Shown here in pieces: positions 17,487 through 25,210 of a stretch of DNA of 64,000 nt. The DNA lies in assembly GCA_047974765.1 (NCBI GenBank), contig JBKECP010000015.1, forward strand, positions 1-64,000, written 5' to 3'. Below the pieces are notes generated by a model. That model saw nothing but the letters and a program-made list of their open reading frames with translations, was not told the DNA's origin and did not search any database. The stretch is from JBKECP01 sp047974765 (GTDB taxonomy: Bacteria > Pseudomonadota > Gammaproteobacteria > Pseudomonadales > Halieaceae). Positions within the stretch are counted from its first letter, which is position 1. Each line of letters starts with the position of its first letter. A program made the translations under genes and the position numbers.

Positions 17487-17707
17487 GATTGCTTACACTC
17501 CTTCCATGTCGTGCAAAATCGCAAAATTAAAATTCAACGCCGAGTAGTTTTGTCGGTTTTTACAATTAAGTTAAGTCAATGACCCTTTTTGATTGAAAAA
17601 AACAATAAATGATGATTTTCTGCATTAATTTTTTAAAAAAATCATCCTTCAAATACGTTTATTTTTAATCTTTGGAGTTCAACATTGGGGATTGCCGATA
17701 ATCAAAA
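17487..17707. promoter_or_regulatory. AT-rich divergent control region between cro-like and broken cI-like genes
   Basis: A 221-bp non-coding stretch, strongly AT-rich, between the Cro-like start (minus) and the CI-type remnant (plus). It should hold the tra operon promoter and regulator operators. On the minus strand a TTGACT hexamer near 17573-17578 is the best -35 candidate, but I find no convincing -10 at 17 bp and no clear repeated operator. Confidence 0.35.
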
Positions 17708-17890
17708 GTGAGGGTTTTCGGGCAGACTGGTGCGCGCTGTAGAAGCCTGTGGTTATTCAGTCAAAGAAAAAATACTGCACCAGAATCTGGCTAAAGAATT
17801 TAATATCTGCCCGCTTACCATCAACCGGATTTTGTTCTCTGATCACATCCCTGGATGGACTCAAATACCGCATTGCCAGACGGTTTAATA
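17708..17890 (+). pseudogene. CI-type phage/ICE repressor, frameshifted and truncated
   Basis: Too short and broken to show as an ORF. Reading across frames gives (V)RVFG, RLVRAVEACGYSVKEK, LHQNLAKEFNICPLTINRIL, SDHIPG and then DGLKYRIARRFN. The LAKEFNICPLTINRIL stretch reads as a helix-turn-helix, and the rest as the N-terminal DNA-binding domain of a CI/S24 repressor. At least two single-base frame changes are needed (near 17719-17722 and near 17850). The gene stops where an IS66 remnant begins at 17891, and no C-terminal peptidase domain follows. Divergent placement to the Cro-like gene supports the reading. An alternative is an unrelated HTH fragment. Confidence 0.5.
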
Positions 17891-18067
17891 GTAAGTGCCG
17901 CTAAATCGACCCCGCAGCCTACATTCAGCATGTGCTGACCCATCGCAACCGCGGATACGCTGGAGAAACTGGAGGCTTTGCTACCCTGGAATGTAGTGCT
18001 GGGGAGTGTTTCAAAAAATGTGGCGCAATACTGAATAGGGCAAGTGGGTCGATTTAGTGGCGCTTAC
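17891..18067 (+). mobile_element. IS66-family internal-deletion remnant (MITE-like, 177 bp)
   Basis: The terminal inverted repeats at 17891-17912 and 18046-18067 begin GTAAG, as IS66-family ends do, and match at 20 of the first 22 positions. Between them, plus strand, is the C-terminal end of an IS66 TnpC transposase: IDPAAYIQHVLT, then after a one-base frame change IATADTLEKLEALLPWNVVLG ending at a TGA near 18032. The left repeat and the tnpC fragment share ATCGACCC (17905-17912), so an internal deletion through this microhomology is likely. Flanking 8-mers (GTTTAATA / GTAAATTT) are not a clear target duplication. Confidence 0.75.
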
Positions 18068-18479
18068 GTAAATTTTTATTTGAAAAAAGGTATATCAGGG
18101 GCAGTGTGGTACGAACCATTTTGCCTTTAGCGACAGGCCATACTGATATAAAAACAAAGTAATAACAGAAGGGATGCTATATCAGAGTTTCTTGCAAATG
18201 CAAATAATTATTATTTACTTTGTGTGGAGTGAGAAAAGATGCCTGTAAACAACAAGCCTGCTTTTAAACCAGCTGGGTAAATTTTTTTATCCTGCCTGGT
18301 ACTACTAATTTTTTATTTTCAAACAGGAATTATCTAATTAATTTCTTAATTTTATGATCAGAAGATTATCAAGCTATCCATACAGGCAGCGTTTTTTTTA
18401 GCGAAATCTTAAGTTAAATCCAAGTATTAAAAGTGCTTTGTCTTAGACAAAAATTCTACCTTGCAAACAGTGTAATTGA
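18068..18479. other. AT-rich intergenic stretch, no gene recognised
   Basis: About 410 bases of AT-rich DNA between the IS66 remnant and the amphi-Trp gene. A GGAG-preceded ATG at 18239 opens only a 13-codon frame (MPVNNKPAFKPAG, stop), possibly the severed 5' end of a gene. I see no tRNA, integrase remnant or clear attachment repeat, although the ICE-chromosome junction could lie here. Confidence 0.4.
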
Positions 18480-18698
18480 CTACCACTTAATTTCAATTTC
18501 GATACCCGACTCATCGCTTTCGACCTCGACCTCTACTTCAACCTCTACTTCATTGGGTACCTTGACACTGATCTTATGGCCATTTTGTAATAAATCGACA
18601 CTATTATGCCGGGATAATGAGTCGGCAATATCACGCAAAAGATCAGCAGCCTGCTCGCGGCGCATTGTGTGTTTTTCAGTAATTTCAAGAAGATCCAT
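18480..18698 (-). CDS. amphi-Trp domain-containing protein
   Basis: A 72-aa cytoplasmic protein. ATG at 18698 chosen over a TTG nine codons upstream because MDLLEITEKHTMRREQAADLL matches the usual family start. The pattern R-R-x-Q-A-A-x-L-L-x-x-I-A, then ISVKVPNEVEVEVEVEVES and a terminal IEIEIKW with the single closing Trp, is diagnostic of the amphi-Trp domain (alternating hydrophobic/acidic strand ending in W). Function of the family is unknown. The Glu-Val alternation is longer than usual and is encoded by a degenerate 6-bp repeat (18520-18552), suggesting slippage expansion. Confidence 0.7.
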   Translation of the reverse strand: MDLLEITEKHTMRREQAADLLRDIADSLSRHNSVDLLQNGHKISVKVPNEVEVEVEVEVESDESGIEIEIKW

Positions 18699-18865
18699 AC
18701 AAGCCCATACCTGTCCATTTGACAAAAATGCGAAGCTCTTTTTATCGAATCATCATGATCAGGTCAATGCCTGGTCTCATAAAATACTTATCATGAAATG
18801 CGATAGTGGAAATATAATAGTGAAATATGATTCCTGCCCTGTTTACCTCAACAGCTAATAAGGAA

Positions 18866-18884
18866 GCTTCAAGAACTTTGAAGC
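18866..18884 (-). terminator. Hairpin downstream of glmS
   Basis: A 7-bp perfect stem (GCTTCAA / TTGAAGC, 5-nt loop) lies 14 bases after the glmS stop. On the minus strand it is followed by TTCCTTATT, a weak U-tract. It is a probable terminator of glmU-glmS. Confidence 0.5.
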
Positions 18885-18897
18885 CCCACGAATAAAC

Positions 18898-20727
18898 TCA
18901 CTCCACCGTGACTGACTTGGCCAGATTTCTCGGCTTGTCCACGTCGGTACCTTTTTGCACCGCCACATGATAAGACAGTAGTTGTAAGGCAACGGTGTAA
19001 ATAATCGGCTTGGTCACTTCCGGACAGCTGGGCATTGGCAAAACATGAACACGGGCTTCATCCTTGAAACCGGCATTTTTGTCAGCAAAAACGTAGAGTT
19101 CACCACCGCGGGAGCGCACCTCTTCCAGATTGGATTTCAATTTTTCCAGTAATTCGTCACCGGGCGCCACTGCTACTACCGGCATTTCTGCATCTACCAA
19201 TGCCAGCGGGCCATGCTTGAGTTCACCAGCCGGGTAGGCTTCGGCGTGAATATAGGAGATTTCCTTGAGTTTGAGTGCACCTTCCTGTGCGATTGGATAC
19301 TGGATGCCACGACCCAGAAAGAGGGAATGGTTTTTGAGGATAAAGCGCTCGGACAGCTGTTTGATTTGTGCATCCATCGCCAGGGTCTGTTGCACAACAT
19401 CCGGCAGATTTTGAAGGGCATTCAGTAACAGACGCTCCTGCTCTGCCGATAATTTATGGCGGCGACCCAACACCATGGTCAGCATCAAAAACGCAACCAA
19501 CTGAGTGGTAAAAGCCTTGGTGGAAGCTACACCCACCTCTGCACCCGCCCGGGTGAGAAAGACCAGATCGGATTCGCGGACCAGTGAACTGAAGTCAACA
19601 TTGGCAATGACCAGACTGGCAATAAATTCACCCTCAGTCTGATCGCGCAGTGCGGCCAGAGTATCGGCGGTCTCACCGGACTGCGACACTGTCACCAACA
19701 AAGTGCCAGGAGTGTGTGCTCGCTTGCGATAGCGAAATTCTGAGGCCACCTCCACCTCACAGGGAATACCCGCCATTTCTTCCAGCCAGTAACGGGCTAC
19801 CAGGCCGGCGTGATAGCTGGTACCGCAAGCTACAATCTGTACCGACTTCACCTGGTCGAAAATAGCATTCGCATCACGGCCAAAACGTTCATCATCGATG
19901 GTTTGATCACCATCCAGACGCAAGGTTTCAGCCAAAGCGGTCGGCTGCTCATAGATTTCCTTGAGCATGTAGTGCTCGAACTGTCCCAGTTCCACACTTT
20001 CAAGCACATCCGACACTCTGGTTTGCTCGCGCTGTACAGGTTCATCCTGTGCATCCCGGATCTCCATACTGGTTGCAGTGATACGCACCATGTCACCTTC
20101 TTCAAGGAAAATGAAACGGTCGGTCACCTGCCGCAGGGCAAGCTGATCAGAGGCGAGAAAATTTTCACCGATACCGACACCAATCACCAACGGGCTGCCA
20201 GCACGGGTGGCTATCACTTCATCCGGGTACTCAATATCAATAGCGGCGATCGCATAAGCACCTTCCAGCCGTTTTCTAACCGCACGCAATGCCTCATACA
20301 AGCTGGCATTATTGACAAGCTGCTGGTGCAACAGATGTACGATAACTTCGGTATCCGTTTGCGAATTAAAGACATAGCCCTGACCAACCAGCTCTTCACG
20401 CAGTACTTCATGGTTTTCAATAATACCGTTATGCACAATTGCCACCCGCTCACCCGAAATATGCGGGTGAGCATTGGCGGCTGAAGGTTCGCCGTGCGTT
20501 GCCCAACGTGTGTGTGCAATACCCACACAACCGTAGTGGGGGGTCAGTTCCTGCGCCCGCTCCAGTTCGCGCACCTTGCCGAGTTGACGATGCAATTGCA
20601 GATGGCGTTCGTTGTCAATCAACGCCATACCGGCTGAGTCATAACCACGGTATTCCAGACGGCGCAGACCTTCCATCAGAATTTCAGAAACTTCCCGGCG
20701 AGCTGTCGCCGCTACAATGCCACACAT
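18898..20727 (-). CDS. glmS: Glutamine-fructose-6-phosphate aminotransferase
   Basis: A 609-aa cytoplasmic enzyme making glucosamine-6-phosphate from fructose-6-phosphate and glutamine, the first step of UDP-GlcNAc synthesis. The N-terminal Ntn glutaminase domain starts MCGIVAAT with catalytic Cys2, followed by RWATHGEPS and HNGIIENH. Two SIS domains follow (CGTSYHAGLVARYW, TVSQSGETADTLAAL; FLGRGIQYPIAQEGALKLKEISYIHAEAYPAGELKHGPLAL). The C-terminus is DKPRNLAKSVTVE, the region TnsD recognises in Tn7 insertion. It starts 2 bases after the glmU stop, so the two form an operon. Length is typical. Confidence 0.98.
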   Translation of the reverse strand: MCGIVAATARREVSEILMEGLRRLEYRGYDSAGMALIDNERHLQLHRQLGKVRELERAQELTPHYGCVGIAHTRWATHGEPSAANAHPHISGERVAIVHNGIIENHEVLREELVGQGYVFNSQTDTEVIVHLLHQQLVNNASLYEALRAVRKRLEGAYAIAAIDIEYPDEVIATRAGSPLVIGVGIGENFLASDQLALRQVTDRFIFLEEGDMVRITATSMEIRDAQDEPVQREQTRVSDVLESVELGQFEHYMLKEIYEQPTALAETLRLDGDQTIDDERFGRDANAIFDQVKSVQIVACGTSYHAGLVARYWLEEMAGIPCEVEVASEFRYRKRAHTPGTLLVTVSQSGETADTLAALRDQTEGEFIASLVIANVDFSSLVRESDLVFLTRAGAEVGVASTKAFTTQLVAFLMLTMVLGRRHKLSAEQERLLLNALQNLPDVVQQTLAMDAQIKQLSERFILKNHSLFLGRGIQYPIAQEGALKLKEISYIHAEAYPAGELKHGPLALVDAEMPVVAVAPGDELLEKLKSNLEEVRSRGGELYVFADKNAGFKDEARVHVLPMPSCPEVTKPIIYTVALQLLSYHVAVQKGTDVDKPRNLAKSVTVE

Positions 20728-20729
20728 AT

Positions 20730-22094
20730 TCAGCTATCCTTTTTATGTGGGCGCTGCCAGCCCTGAATATTGCGTTGTTTGCCACGGGCAACCGCCAGTT
20801 CATCGTTGGCAATCGCCTTGGTAACAGTAGACCCTGCTGCCACAAAACCACCCTGACCAACCTCTATCGGTGCAACCAGTGTGGAATTGGAACCAACAAA
20901 AGCAGAATCGCCTATCTGTGTCAGATGCTTGTTCACACCGTCGTAATTGCAAGTGATGGTGCCAGCACCGATATTGACACCGGCACCCATTATGCAATCG
21001 CCAACGTAGCTTAAATGATTGATTTTGCTGCCTTCACCAATCTGTGCTTTTTTAGTTTCAACAAAATTGCCAATACGGGCCTTGTTGGCCATTTGTGTGC
21101 CGGGCCGCAAACGGGCATAGGGGCCAACGTTACAGGCCTGACCGAGTTCGGCCTCTTCCAGGTGGCTCATGGCATGCACTGTTGAATCACTGCCAATACG
21201 ACTATTGATCACTACACAGTTGGGACCAACGCAAACATTATCAGCCAGCTCTACCTTACCCTCAAAAACCGTATTGACATCGATACTGACATTGCGGCCA
21301 CAGCGCAGAGAACCACGGATATCAATGCGACCCGGGTCGGCAATACGCACACCGGCACGCATGAGTTCACGCGCCTGGCGCAGCTGAAACTCACGTTCAA
21401 CCTGAGCCAGTTGCAGTGGGTCATTAACACCCAGAATATCCATTTCAGAAGCAGCCAAAGAAGAAGCTACCGTTAGCCCATCGGCAACGGCCATTGGTAG
21501 AATATCCGGCAAATAATATTCACCCTGGACGTTGGCATTGCCAACCCTGGGCAAATATTTCTTGAGCAGAGCAGCTGGCGCTGCCAGCACACCGGTATTG
21601 ATCTCAGTAATAGCCCGCTGCTCTTTGGAGGCATCCTTGTCTTCAACCACACCACTAAGAGCACCAGAGATATCGCGCAATATCCGGCCATAGCCACTGG
21701 CATCTGCCGCGATAGCGGTTAATAAAGCGGGCACAGAAGCAGCCTGTTCAACCAGCACTTGCAGGCTATCTGCACTAATTAAGGGGACATCACCGTACAA
21801 TATCAGCACTGTTGAATCCTGCCCAATAGCAGGCATGGCTTGCAAAACAGCATGACCGGTGCCCAGACGCTCACTTTGCAATACCCAGTTCAGGCTGTTA
21901 TCTGCCATGGTTTCGCTAACAATATCAGCGCCGTGGCCAACTACAACATGAATTGCAGTGGGCGAGAGTGCTTTGGCTGTATTGATAACATGACCAAGCA
22001 TGGGCTTGCCGGCAACCTGGTGGAGAACTTTAGGCAGGTCTGAACGCATCCGTGTGCCTTGGCCTGCGGCGAGAATTATGATCTCTAGCTTCAT
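20730..22094 (-). CDS. glmU: Bifunctional GlmU (GlcNAc-1-P uridyltransferase / GlcN-1-P acetyltransferase)
   Basis: A 454-aa enzyme producing UDP-GlcNAc for peptidoglycan and LPS. The N-terminal pyrophosphorylase domain has LAAGQGTRMRSDLPKVLH and LYGDVPL, and uses acetyl-GlcN-1-P plus UTP. The C-terminal left-handed beta-helix hexapeptide repeats start around residue 250 (LRCGRNVSIDVNTVFEG..), ending with the acetyl-CoA site region YVGDCIMGAGVNIGAGTITCNYDGVNKH. It precedes glmS with a 2-base gap. Its upstream gap (22095-22399) separates it from atpC and contains the atp terminator. Confidence 0.98.
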   Translation of the reverse strand: MKLEIIILAAGQGTRMRSDLPKVLHQVAGKPMLGHVINTAKALSPTAIHVVVGHGADIVSETMADNSLNWVLQSERLGTGHAVLQAMPAIGQDSTVLILYGDVPLISADSLQVLVEQAASVPALLTAIAADASGYGRILRDISGALSGVVEDKDASKEQRAITEINTGVLAAPAALLKKYLPRVGNANVQGEYYLPDILPMAVADGLTVASSLAASEMDILGVNDPLQLAQVEREFQLRQARELMRAGVRIADPGRIDIRGSLRCGRNVSIDVNTVFEGKVELADNVCVGPNCVVINSRIGSDSTVHAMSHLEEAELGQACNVGPYARLRPGTQMANKARIGNFVETKKAQIGEGSKINHLSYVGDCIMGAGVNIGAGTITCNYDGVNKHLTQIGDSAFVGSNSTLVAPIEVGQGGFVAAGSTVTKAIANDELAVARGKQRNIQGWQRPHKKDS

Positions 22095-22258
22095 ACAATC
22101 TTCCCTGGATCTGGTGCATCATCCGGGTATGCAGAAGGCAGCCGGATTGCAATCAGTCTTCATGGTAGCCGCCGTTTTGGCGATTACAATGCCCTGTTTC
22201 ACAGAATCAGCAAGGACTATTACCAACCCTGCAAAATTGACACACCCATGTCCCGAAC

Positions 22259-22277
22259 AAGGCCCTTGCAGGGCCTT
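22259..22277. terminator. Hairpin between atpC and glmU
   Basis: An 8-bp perfect stem AAGGCCCT / AGGGCCTT with a 3-nt loop. It may be a second atp operon terminator or a leader hairpin ahead of glmU; there is no long T-run. Apart from this and the next hairpin I see nothing coding in 22095-22399. Confidence 0.4.
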
Positions 22278-22340
22278 TATTGTTATACGACATCTATACA
22301 GACGTCGCGCCCATTCCCCCCTGATAAATAATTCTTCACT

Positions 22341-22375
22341 ATGAAAAAGCCCGGGTTACACCCGGGCTTTTTCAT
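22341..22375 (-). terminator. Strong intrinsic terminator of the atp operon
   Basis: A 15-bp perfect inverted repeat (ATGAAAAAGCCCGGG and its complement, 5-nt loop) 25 bases past the atpC stop. The GC core is flanked by A/T runs on both sides, a classical rho-independent structure usable from either strand. Confidence 0.9.
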
Positions 22376-22399
22376 AGATTCATACCTGTTGGCGCTGAC

Positions 22400-22828
22400 T
22401 CAGCCGCGACCTGTCCGGTTCTTGAATTTGCGCAGTGTCGCCAACTGGGCACTGGCTTCAGCCAGCTGGGCAGCCGCACTGCCATAATCAAAATCACCAC
22501 TTTGGTTAGTCAGTGCCTGCTCGGCTGTCCGGCGAGCCTCTTCTGCAGCAGCCTCATCAACATCTCTGGCACGCAGAGCCGTATCAGCAAGAATACTGAC
22601 CACGCCTGGCTGTACTTCCAAAAATCCGCCCGAGATATAGTAAACCTCTTCTGCTCCACCATTGGTGACAATACGAACCGGCCCCGGTTTCAAGGCAGTC
22701 AGTAATGGTGCATGGCCATAGTTAATGCCAAGTTCACCCATATCACCGCTAGCGACCAGCGAGTCCACCAAACCGGAGAAGATTTCCTCTTCGGCACTGA
22801 CGATATCGCAGTGTATTTGCATGGCCAT
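22400..22828 (-). CDS. atpC: F1Fo ATP synthase subunit epsilon
   Basis: A 142-aa F1 central-stalk subunit, last gene of the operon. The N-terminal beta-sandwich (IHCDIVSAEEEIFSGLVDSLVASGDMGELGINYGHAPLLTALKPGPVRI) and C-terminal helical hairpin (AAAEEARRTAEQALTNQS...LAEASAQLATLRKFKNRTGRG) are complete. It couples rotation of gamma to the c-ring and can inhibit ATPase activity. It starts 21 bases after the atpD stop and is followed by a strong terminator. Confidence 0.97.
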   Translation of the reverse strand: MAMQIHCDIVSAEEEIFSGLVDSLVASGDMGELGINYGHAPLLTALKPGPVRIVTNGGAEEVYYISGGFLEVQPGVVSILADTALRARDVDEAAAEEARRTAEQALTNQSGDFDYGSAAAQLAEASAQLATLRKFKNRTGRG

Positions 22829-22849
22829 AGGAACCTCTCTGCCTGTGTA

Positions 22850-24247
22850 TTACAGGTTTTTGGCTTTCTCGAGGGCTTCGTCAATACTGCCCACCATATA
22901 GAAGGCCTGCTCCGGCAGGCTGTCATAATCACCCGCCAAAATACCTTTGAAGCCCGCGATGGTATCCTTCAAAGACACATATTTACCAGGTGAACCGGTG
23001 AATACTTCTGCCACATGGAAGGGCTGTGACAGGAAGCGTTCGATCTTGCGGGCACGGGCCACAATCTGCTTGTCTTCCTCAGACAACTCATCCATACCCA
23101 AAATAGCAATGATGTCTTTCAGCTCTTTGTAACGCTGTAATACCGATTGCACGCCACGAGCAGTTTCGTAGTGTTCACTGCCAATCACCAGCGGATCCAG
23201 CTGGCGGGAAGTGGAGTCCAGCGGGTCAACCGCAGGGTAGATGCCCTTGGCGGCAATATCACGGGACAATACTACAGTCGAGTCCAGGTGCGCGAAGGTA
23301 GTCGCTGGCGAGGGGTCTGTCAGGTCATCCGCCGGTACATAGACCGCCTGGATGGAGGTGATCGAACCTACTTTGGTAGAGGTGATACGCTCCTGCAATA
23401 CACCCATCTCTTCAGCCAGGGTTGGCTGATAACCCACCGCTGAAGGCATCCGCCCCAGCAGTGCCGATACCTCGGTGCCAGCCAGAGTGTAGCGGTAGAT
23501 ATTGTCGACAAACAGCAATACGTCACGGCCTTCATCGCGGAACTTTTCAGCCATGGTCAAACCGGTTAGAGCAACCCGCAAGCGGTTGCCGGGCGGCTCA
23601 TTCATCTGGCCGTAAACCATTGCCACTTTGGAATTACCAAGGTTTTCAACATTGACCACCTTGGACTCCTGCATTTCGTAGTAGAAGTCGTTACCTTCAC
23701 GGGTCCGTTCACCAACACCGGCAAACACTGACAGTCCGCTGTGCTCAGTGGCAATGTTATTGATCAGCTCCATCATGTTGACGGTCTTGCCCACGCCGGC
23801 GCCACCGAACAGGCCCACTTTACCGCCCTTGGCGAAAGGACAAACCAGATCAATTACCTTGATACCGGTTTCAAGTAATTCCTCGGACGCCGCCAGCTCC
23901 TCATAAGTGGGTGCCTTGCGGTGGATGGAAGCACGTTCCTGCTCACCGATGGGACCACGCTCATCAATCGGATTACCCAGCACATCCATGATGCGACCCA
24001 GGGTCTCAACACCCACAGGTACAGAAATTGGCGCACCGGTATTTTCCACGGCCAGTCCGCGGGACAGACCCTCGGAAGAACCCATGGCAATGGCACGCAC
24101 CACACCGTCACCCAGCTGCTGCTGAACTTCGAGGGTCAGGCCTTTTTCGGTGACGGTCAGGGCATCGTAGACCTGCGGCACGTTGTCACGTGGAAACTCC
24201 ACGTCGATGACCGCACCGATGATTTGAACGACTCGTCCGCTGCTCAT
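22850..24247 (-). CDS. atpD: F1Fo ATP synthase subunit beta
   Basis: A 465-aa catalytic F1 subunit. Walker A GGAGVGKT, the catalytic GVGERTREGNDFY (Glu of GER) and the DELSEED-type loop (here MDELSEEDKQIVARARKIERFLSQPF) are present. It hydrolyses or synthesises ATP at the alpha-beta interface. Length and gene order A-G-D-C are standard. ATG at 24247 is 83 bases after the gamma stop, the largest gap in the 3' half of the operon. Confidence 0.98.
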   Translation of the reverse strand: MSSGRVVQIIGAVIDVEFPRDNVPQVYDALTVTEKGLTLEVQQQLGDGVVRAIAMGSSEGLSRGLAVENTGAPISVPVGVETLGRIMDVLGNPIDERGPIGEQERASIHRKAPTYEELAASEELLETGIKVIDLVCPFAKGGKVGLFGGAGVGKTVNMMELINNIATEHSGLSVFAGVGERTREGNDFYYEMQESKVVNVENLGNSKVAMVYGQMNEPPGNRLRVALTGLTMAEKFRDEGRDVLLFVDNIYRYTLAGTEVSALLGRMPSAVGYQPTLAEEMGVLQERITSTKVGSITSIQAVYVPADDLTDPSPATTFAHLDSTVVLSRDIAAKGIYPAVDPLDSTSRQLDPLVIGSEHYETARGVQSVLQRYKELKDIIAILGMDELSEEDKQIVARARKIERFLSQPFHVAEVFTGSPGKYVSLKDTIAGFKGILAGDYDSLPEQAFYMVGSIDEALEKAKNL

Positions 24248-24330
24248 GTTCGGATCCTCACTTTCAAAATTTCAATTCTGTCTGCCTGCGGGCACACTGC
24301 CTGCGGACACAATGTTTTGTTCTGATTGTT

Positions 24331-25194
24331 TTAGCTGATAGCCGCAGCGCCACTCACAATCTCGGACAACTCCTGGGTAATCGCCGCCTGCCGTGCCTTG
24401 TTATAAACCAGCTGCAAACCATCAATCAGCTCACCGGCGTTGTCGGTGGCGTTTTTCATTGCCAACATTCGCGCCGCCTGCTCACAGGCACCATTCTCAA
24501 CGACTGCCTGATAAACCTGAGACTCAACATAGCGGCACAATAGCTTTTCCAATAAATCTTTTGCATCCGGCTCGTAGATATAATCCCAGTGGTGAGCCAT
24601 TTCCTTCGATTCTTCTGCCTCTAATGGCAATAGCTGCTCAACGATTGGCGTTTGTGTCATGGTATTGACAAACTCGTTACTGACCAGAAACAGGCGATCA
24701 ATCCGGCCATCTTCGTAGGCATCGAGCATGGTTTTTACACCACCAATCAAATCGGCCAATGTTGGTTCTTCGCCAATATCCCGACTGGCAGAGGTGATAT
24801 TACCGCCATAACTGCCAAAAAAAGCTGCTGCTTTGGCACCAATCAGACCCAGCTCAACGTCGATATTCTGATCAGCCCATTCTTTCATTGCCCGCACGGT
24901 GGCCTTGAACAGGTTGATATTCAGGCCGCCACAAAGACCACGATCTGTCGATACAACAATAAAACCTACACGCTTGACTTCACGCTCTTGCATATAGATG
25001 TGATGATATTCCGGTGCCGAGTTGGCGAGATGTCCAACCACTGCGCGCATACGCCGGGCATAGGGCTTGCCCAGTTCCATACGGTCCTGGGCCTTGCGCA
25101 TTTTGCTCGCCGCTACCATTTCCATGGCGCTGGTAATTTTCTGCGTGCTCCGGATACTGTTGATCTTGGTCCGGATTTCTTTTCCGACTGCCAT
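24331..25194 (-). CDS. atpG: F1Fo ATP synthase subunit gamma
   Basis: A 287-aa central shaft. The N-terminal coiled-coil helix VGKEIRTKINSIRSTQKITSAMEMVAASKMRKAQDRM and C-terminal helix (ERMLAMKNATDNAGELIDGLQLVYNKARQAAITQEL-type) are both intact. The mid-domain RGLCGGLNINLFK is conserved. Located between atpA (16-base gap) and atpD. Full length with no anomalies. Confidence 0.98.
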   Translation of the reverse strand: MAVGKEIRTKINSIRSTQKITSAMEMVAASKMRKAQDRMELGKPYARRMRAVVGHLANSAPEYHHIYMQEREVKRVGFIVVSTDRGLCGGLNINLFKATVRAMKEWADQNIDVELGLIGAKAAAFFGSYGGNITSASRDIGEEPTLADLIGGVKTMLDAYEDGRIDRLFLVSNEFVNTMTQTPIVEQLLPLEAEESKEMAHHWDYIYEPDAKDLLEKLLCRYVESQVYQAVVENGACEQAARMLAMKNATDNAGELIDGLQLVYNKARQAAITQELSEIVSGAAAIS

Positions 25195-25210
25195 CTAAGC
25201 GTCCTCAGCC

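Larger units (their letters stand above)
1..17890 (-). mobile_element. Integrating conjugative element, G-type T4SS (tra) module; left end outside window
   Basis: Eighteen consecutive minus-strand genes match, in order, the conserved transfer block of PFGI-1/ICEHin1056-type ICEs (families TIGR03743-03759 and TIGR03765 as I recall them). They include a coupling protein, a VirB4-class ATPase, a lytic transglycosylase, and TraE/K/B/V/U/G-like parts. The block is clearly GC-richer than the neighbouring chromosome. Relative to the usual layout I do not see a RAQPRD gene (between the PFL_4697 and PFL_4701 homologues) or a DsbC-like gene (after the ATPase). Integrase, relaxase and attachment site are not in the window. 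The right limit is uncertain: I place it at the broken repressor, but it could extend towards glmS. Confidence 0.85.

Noticed and set aside
18433..18858. 141-aa plus-strand ORF with Ser-Thr repeats
   Set aside because: Antisense shadow of the amphi-Trp gene. The STSTSTS run is only the complement of the Glu-Val repeat.
18840..18897. Tn7-type transposon end downstream of glmS
   Set aside because: No TGTGGGCGGACA-like end or TnsB-type repeats. The sequence there is explained by a terminator hairpin.
18898..20800. glmS ribozyme or riboswitch upstream of glmS
   Set aside because: glmS begins 2 bases after the glmU stop, so there is no leader. The ribozyme is a feature of Gram-positive glmS.
22341..22375. 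Palindrome as a CRISPR-type or REP repeat
   Set aside because: It is a single copy directly after atpC with GC stem and flanking A/T, so a terminator is the simple explanation.
24175..24195. CACGTG-containing sequence in atpD resembling parS
   Set aside because: Only the CACGTG core and a few flanking bases match; the palindrome arms do not.
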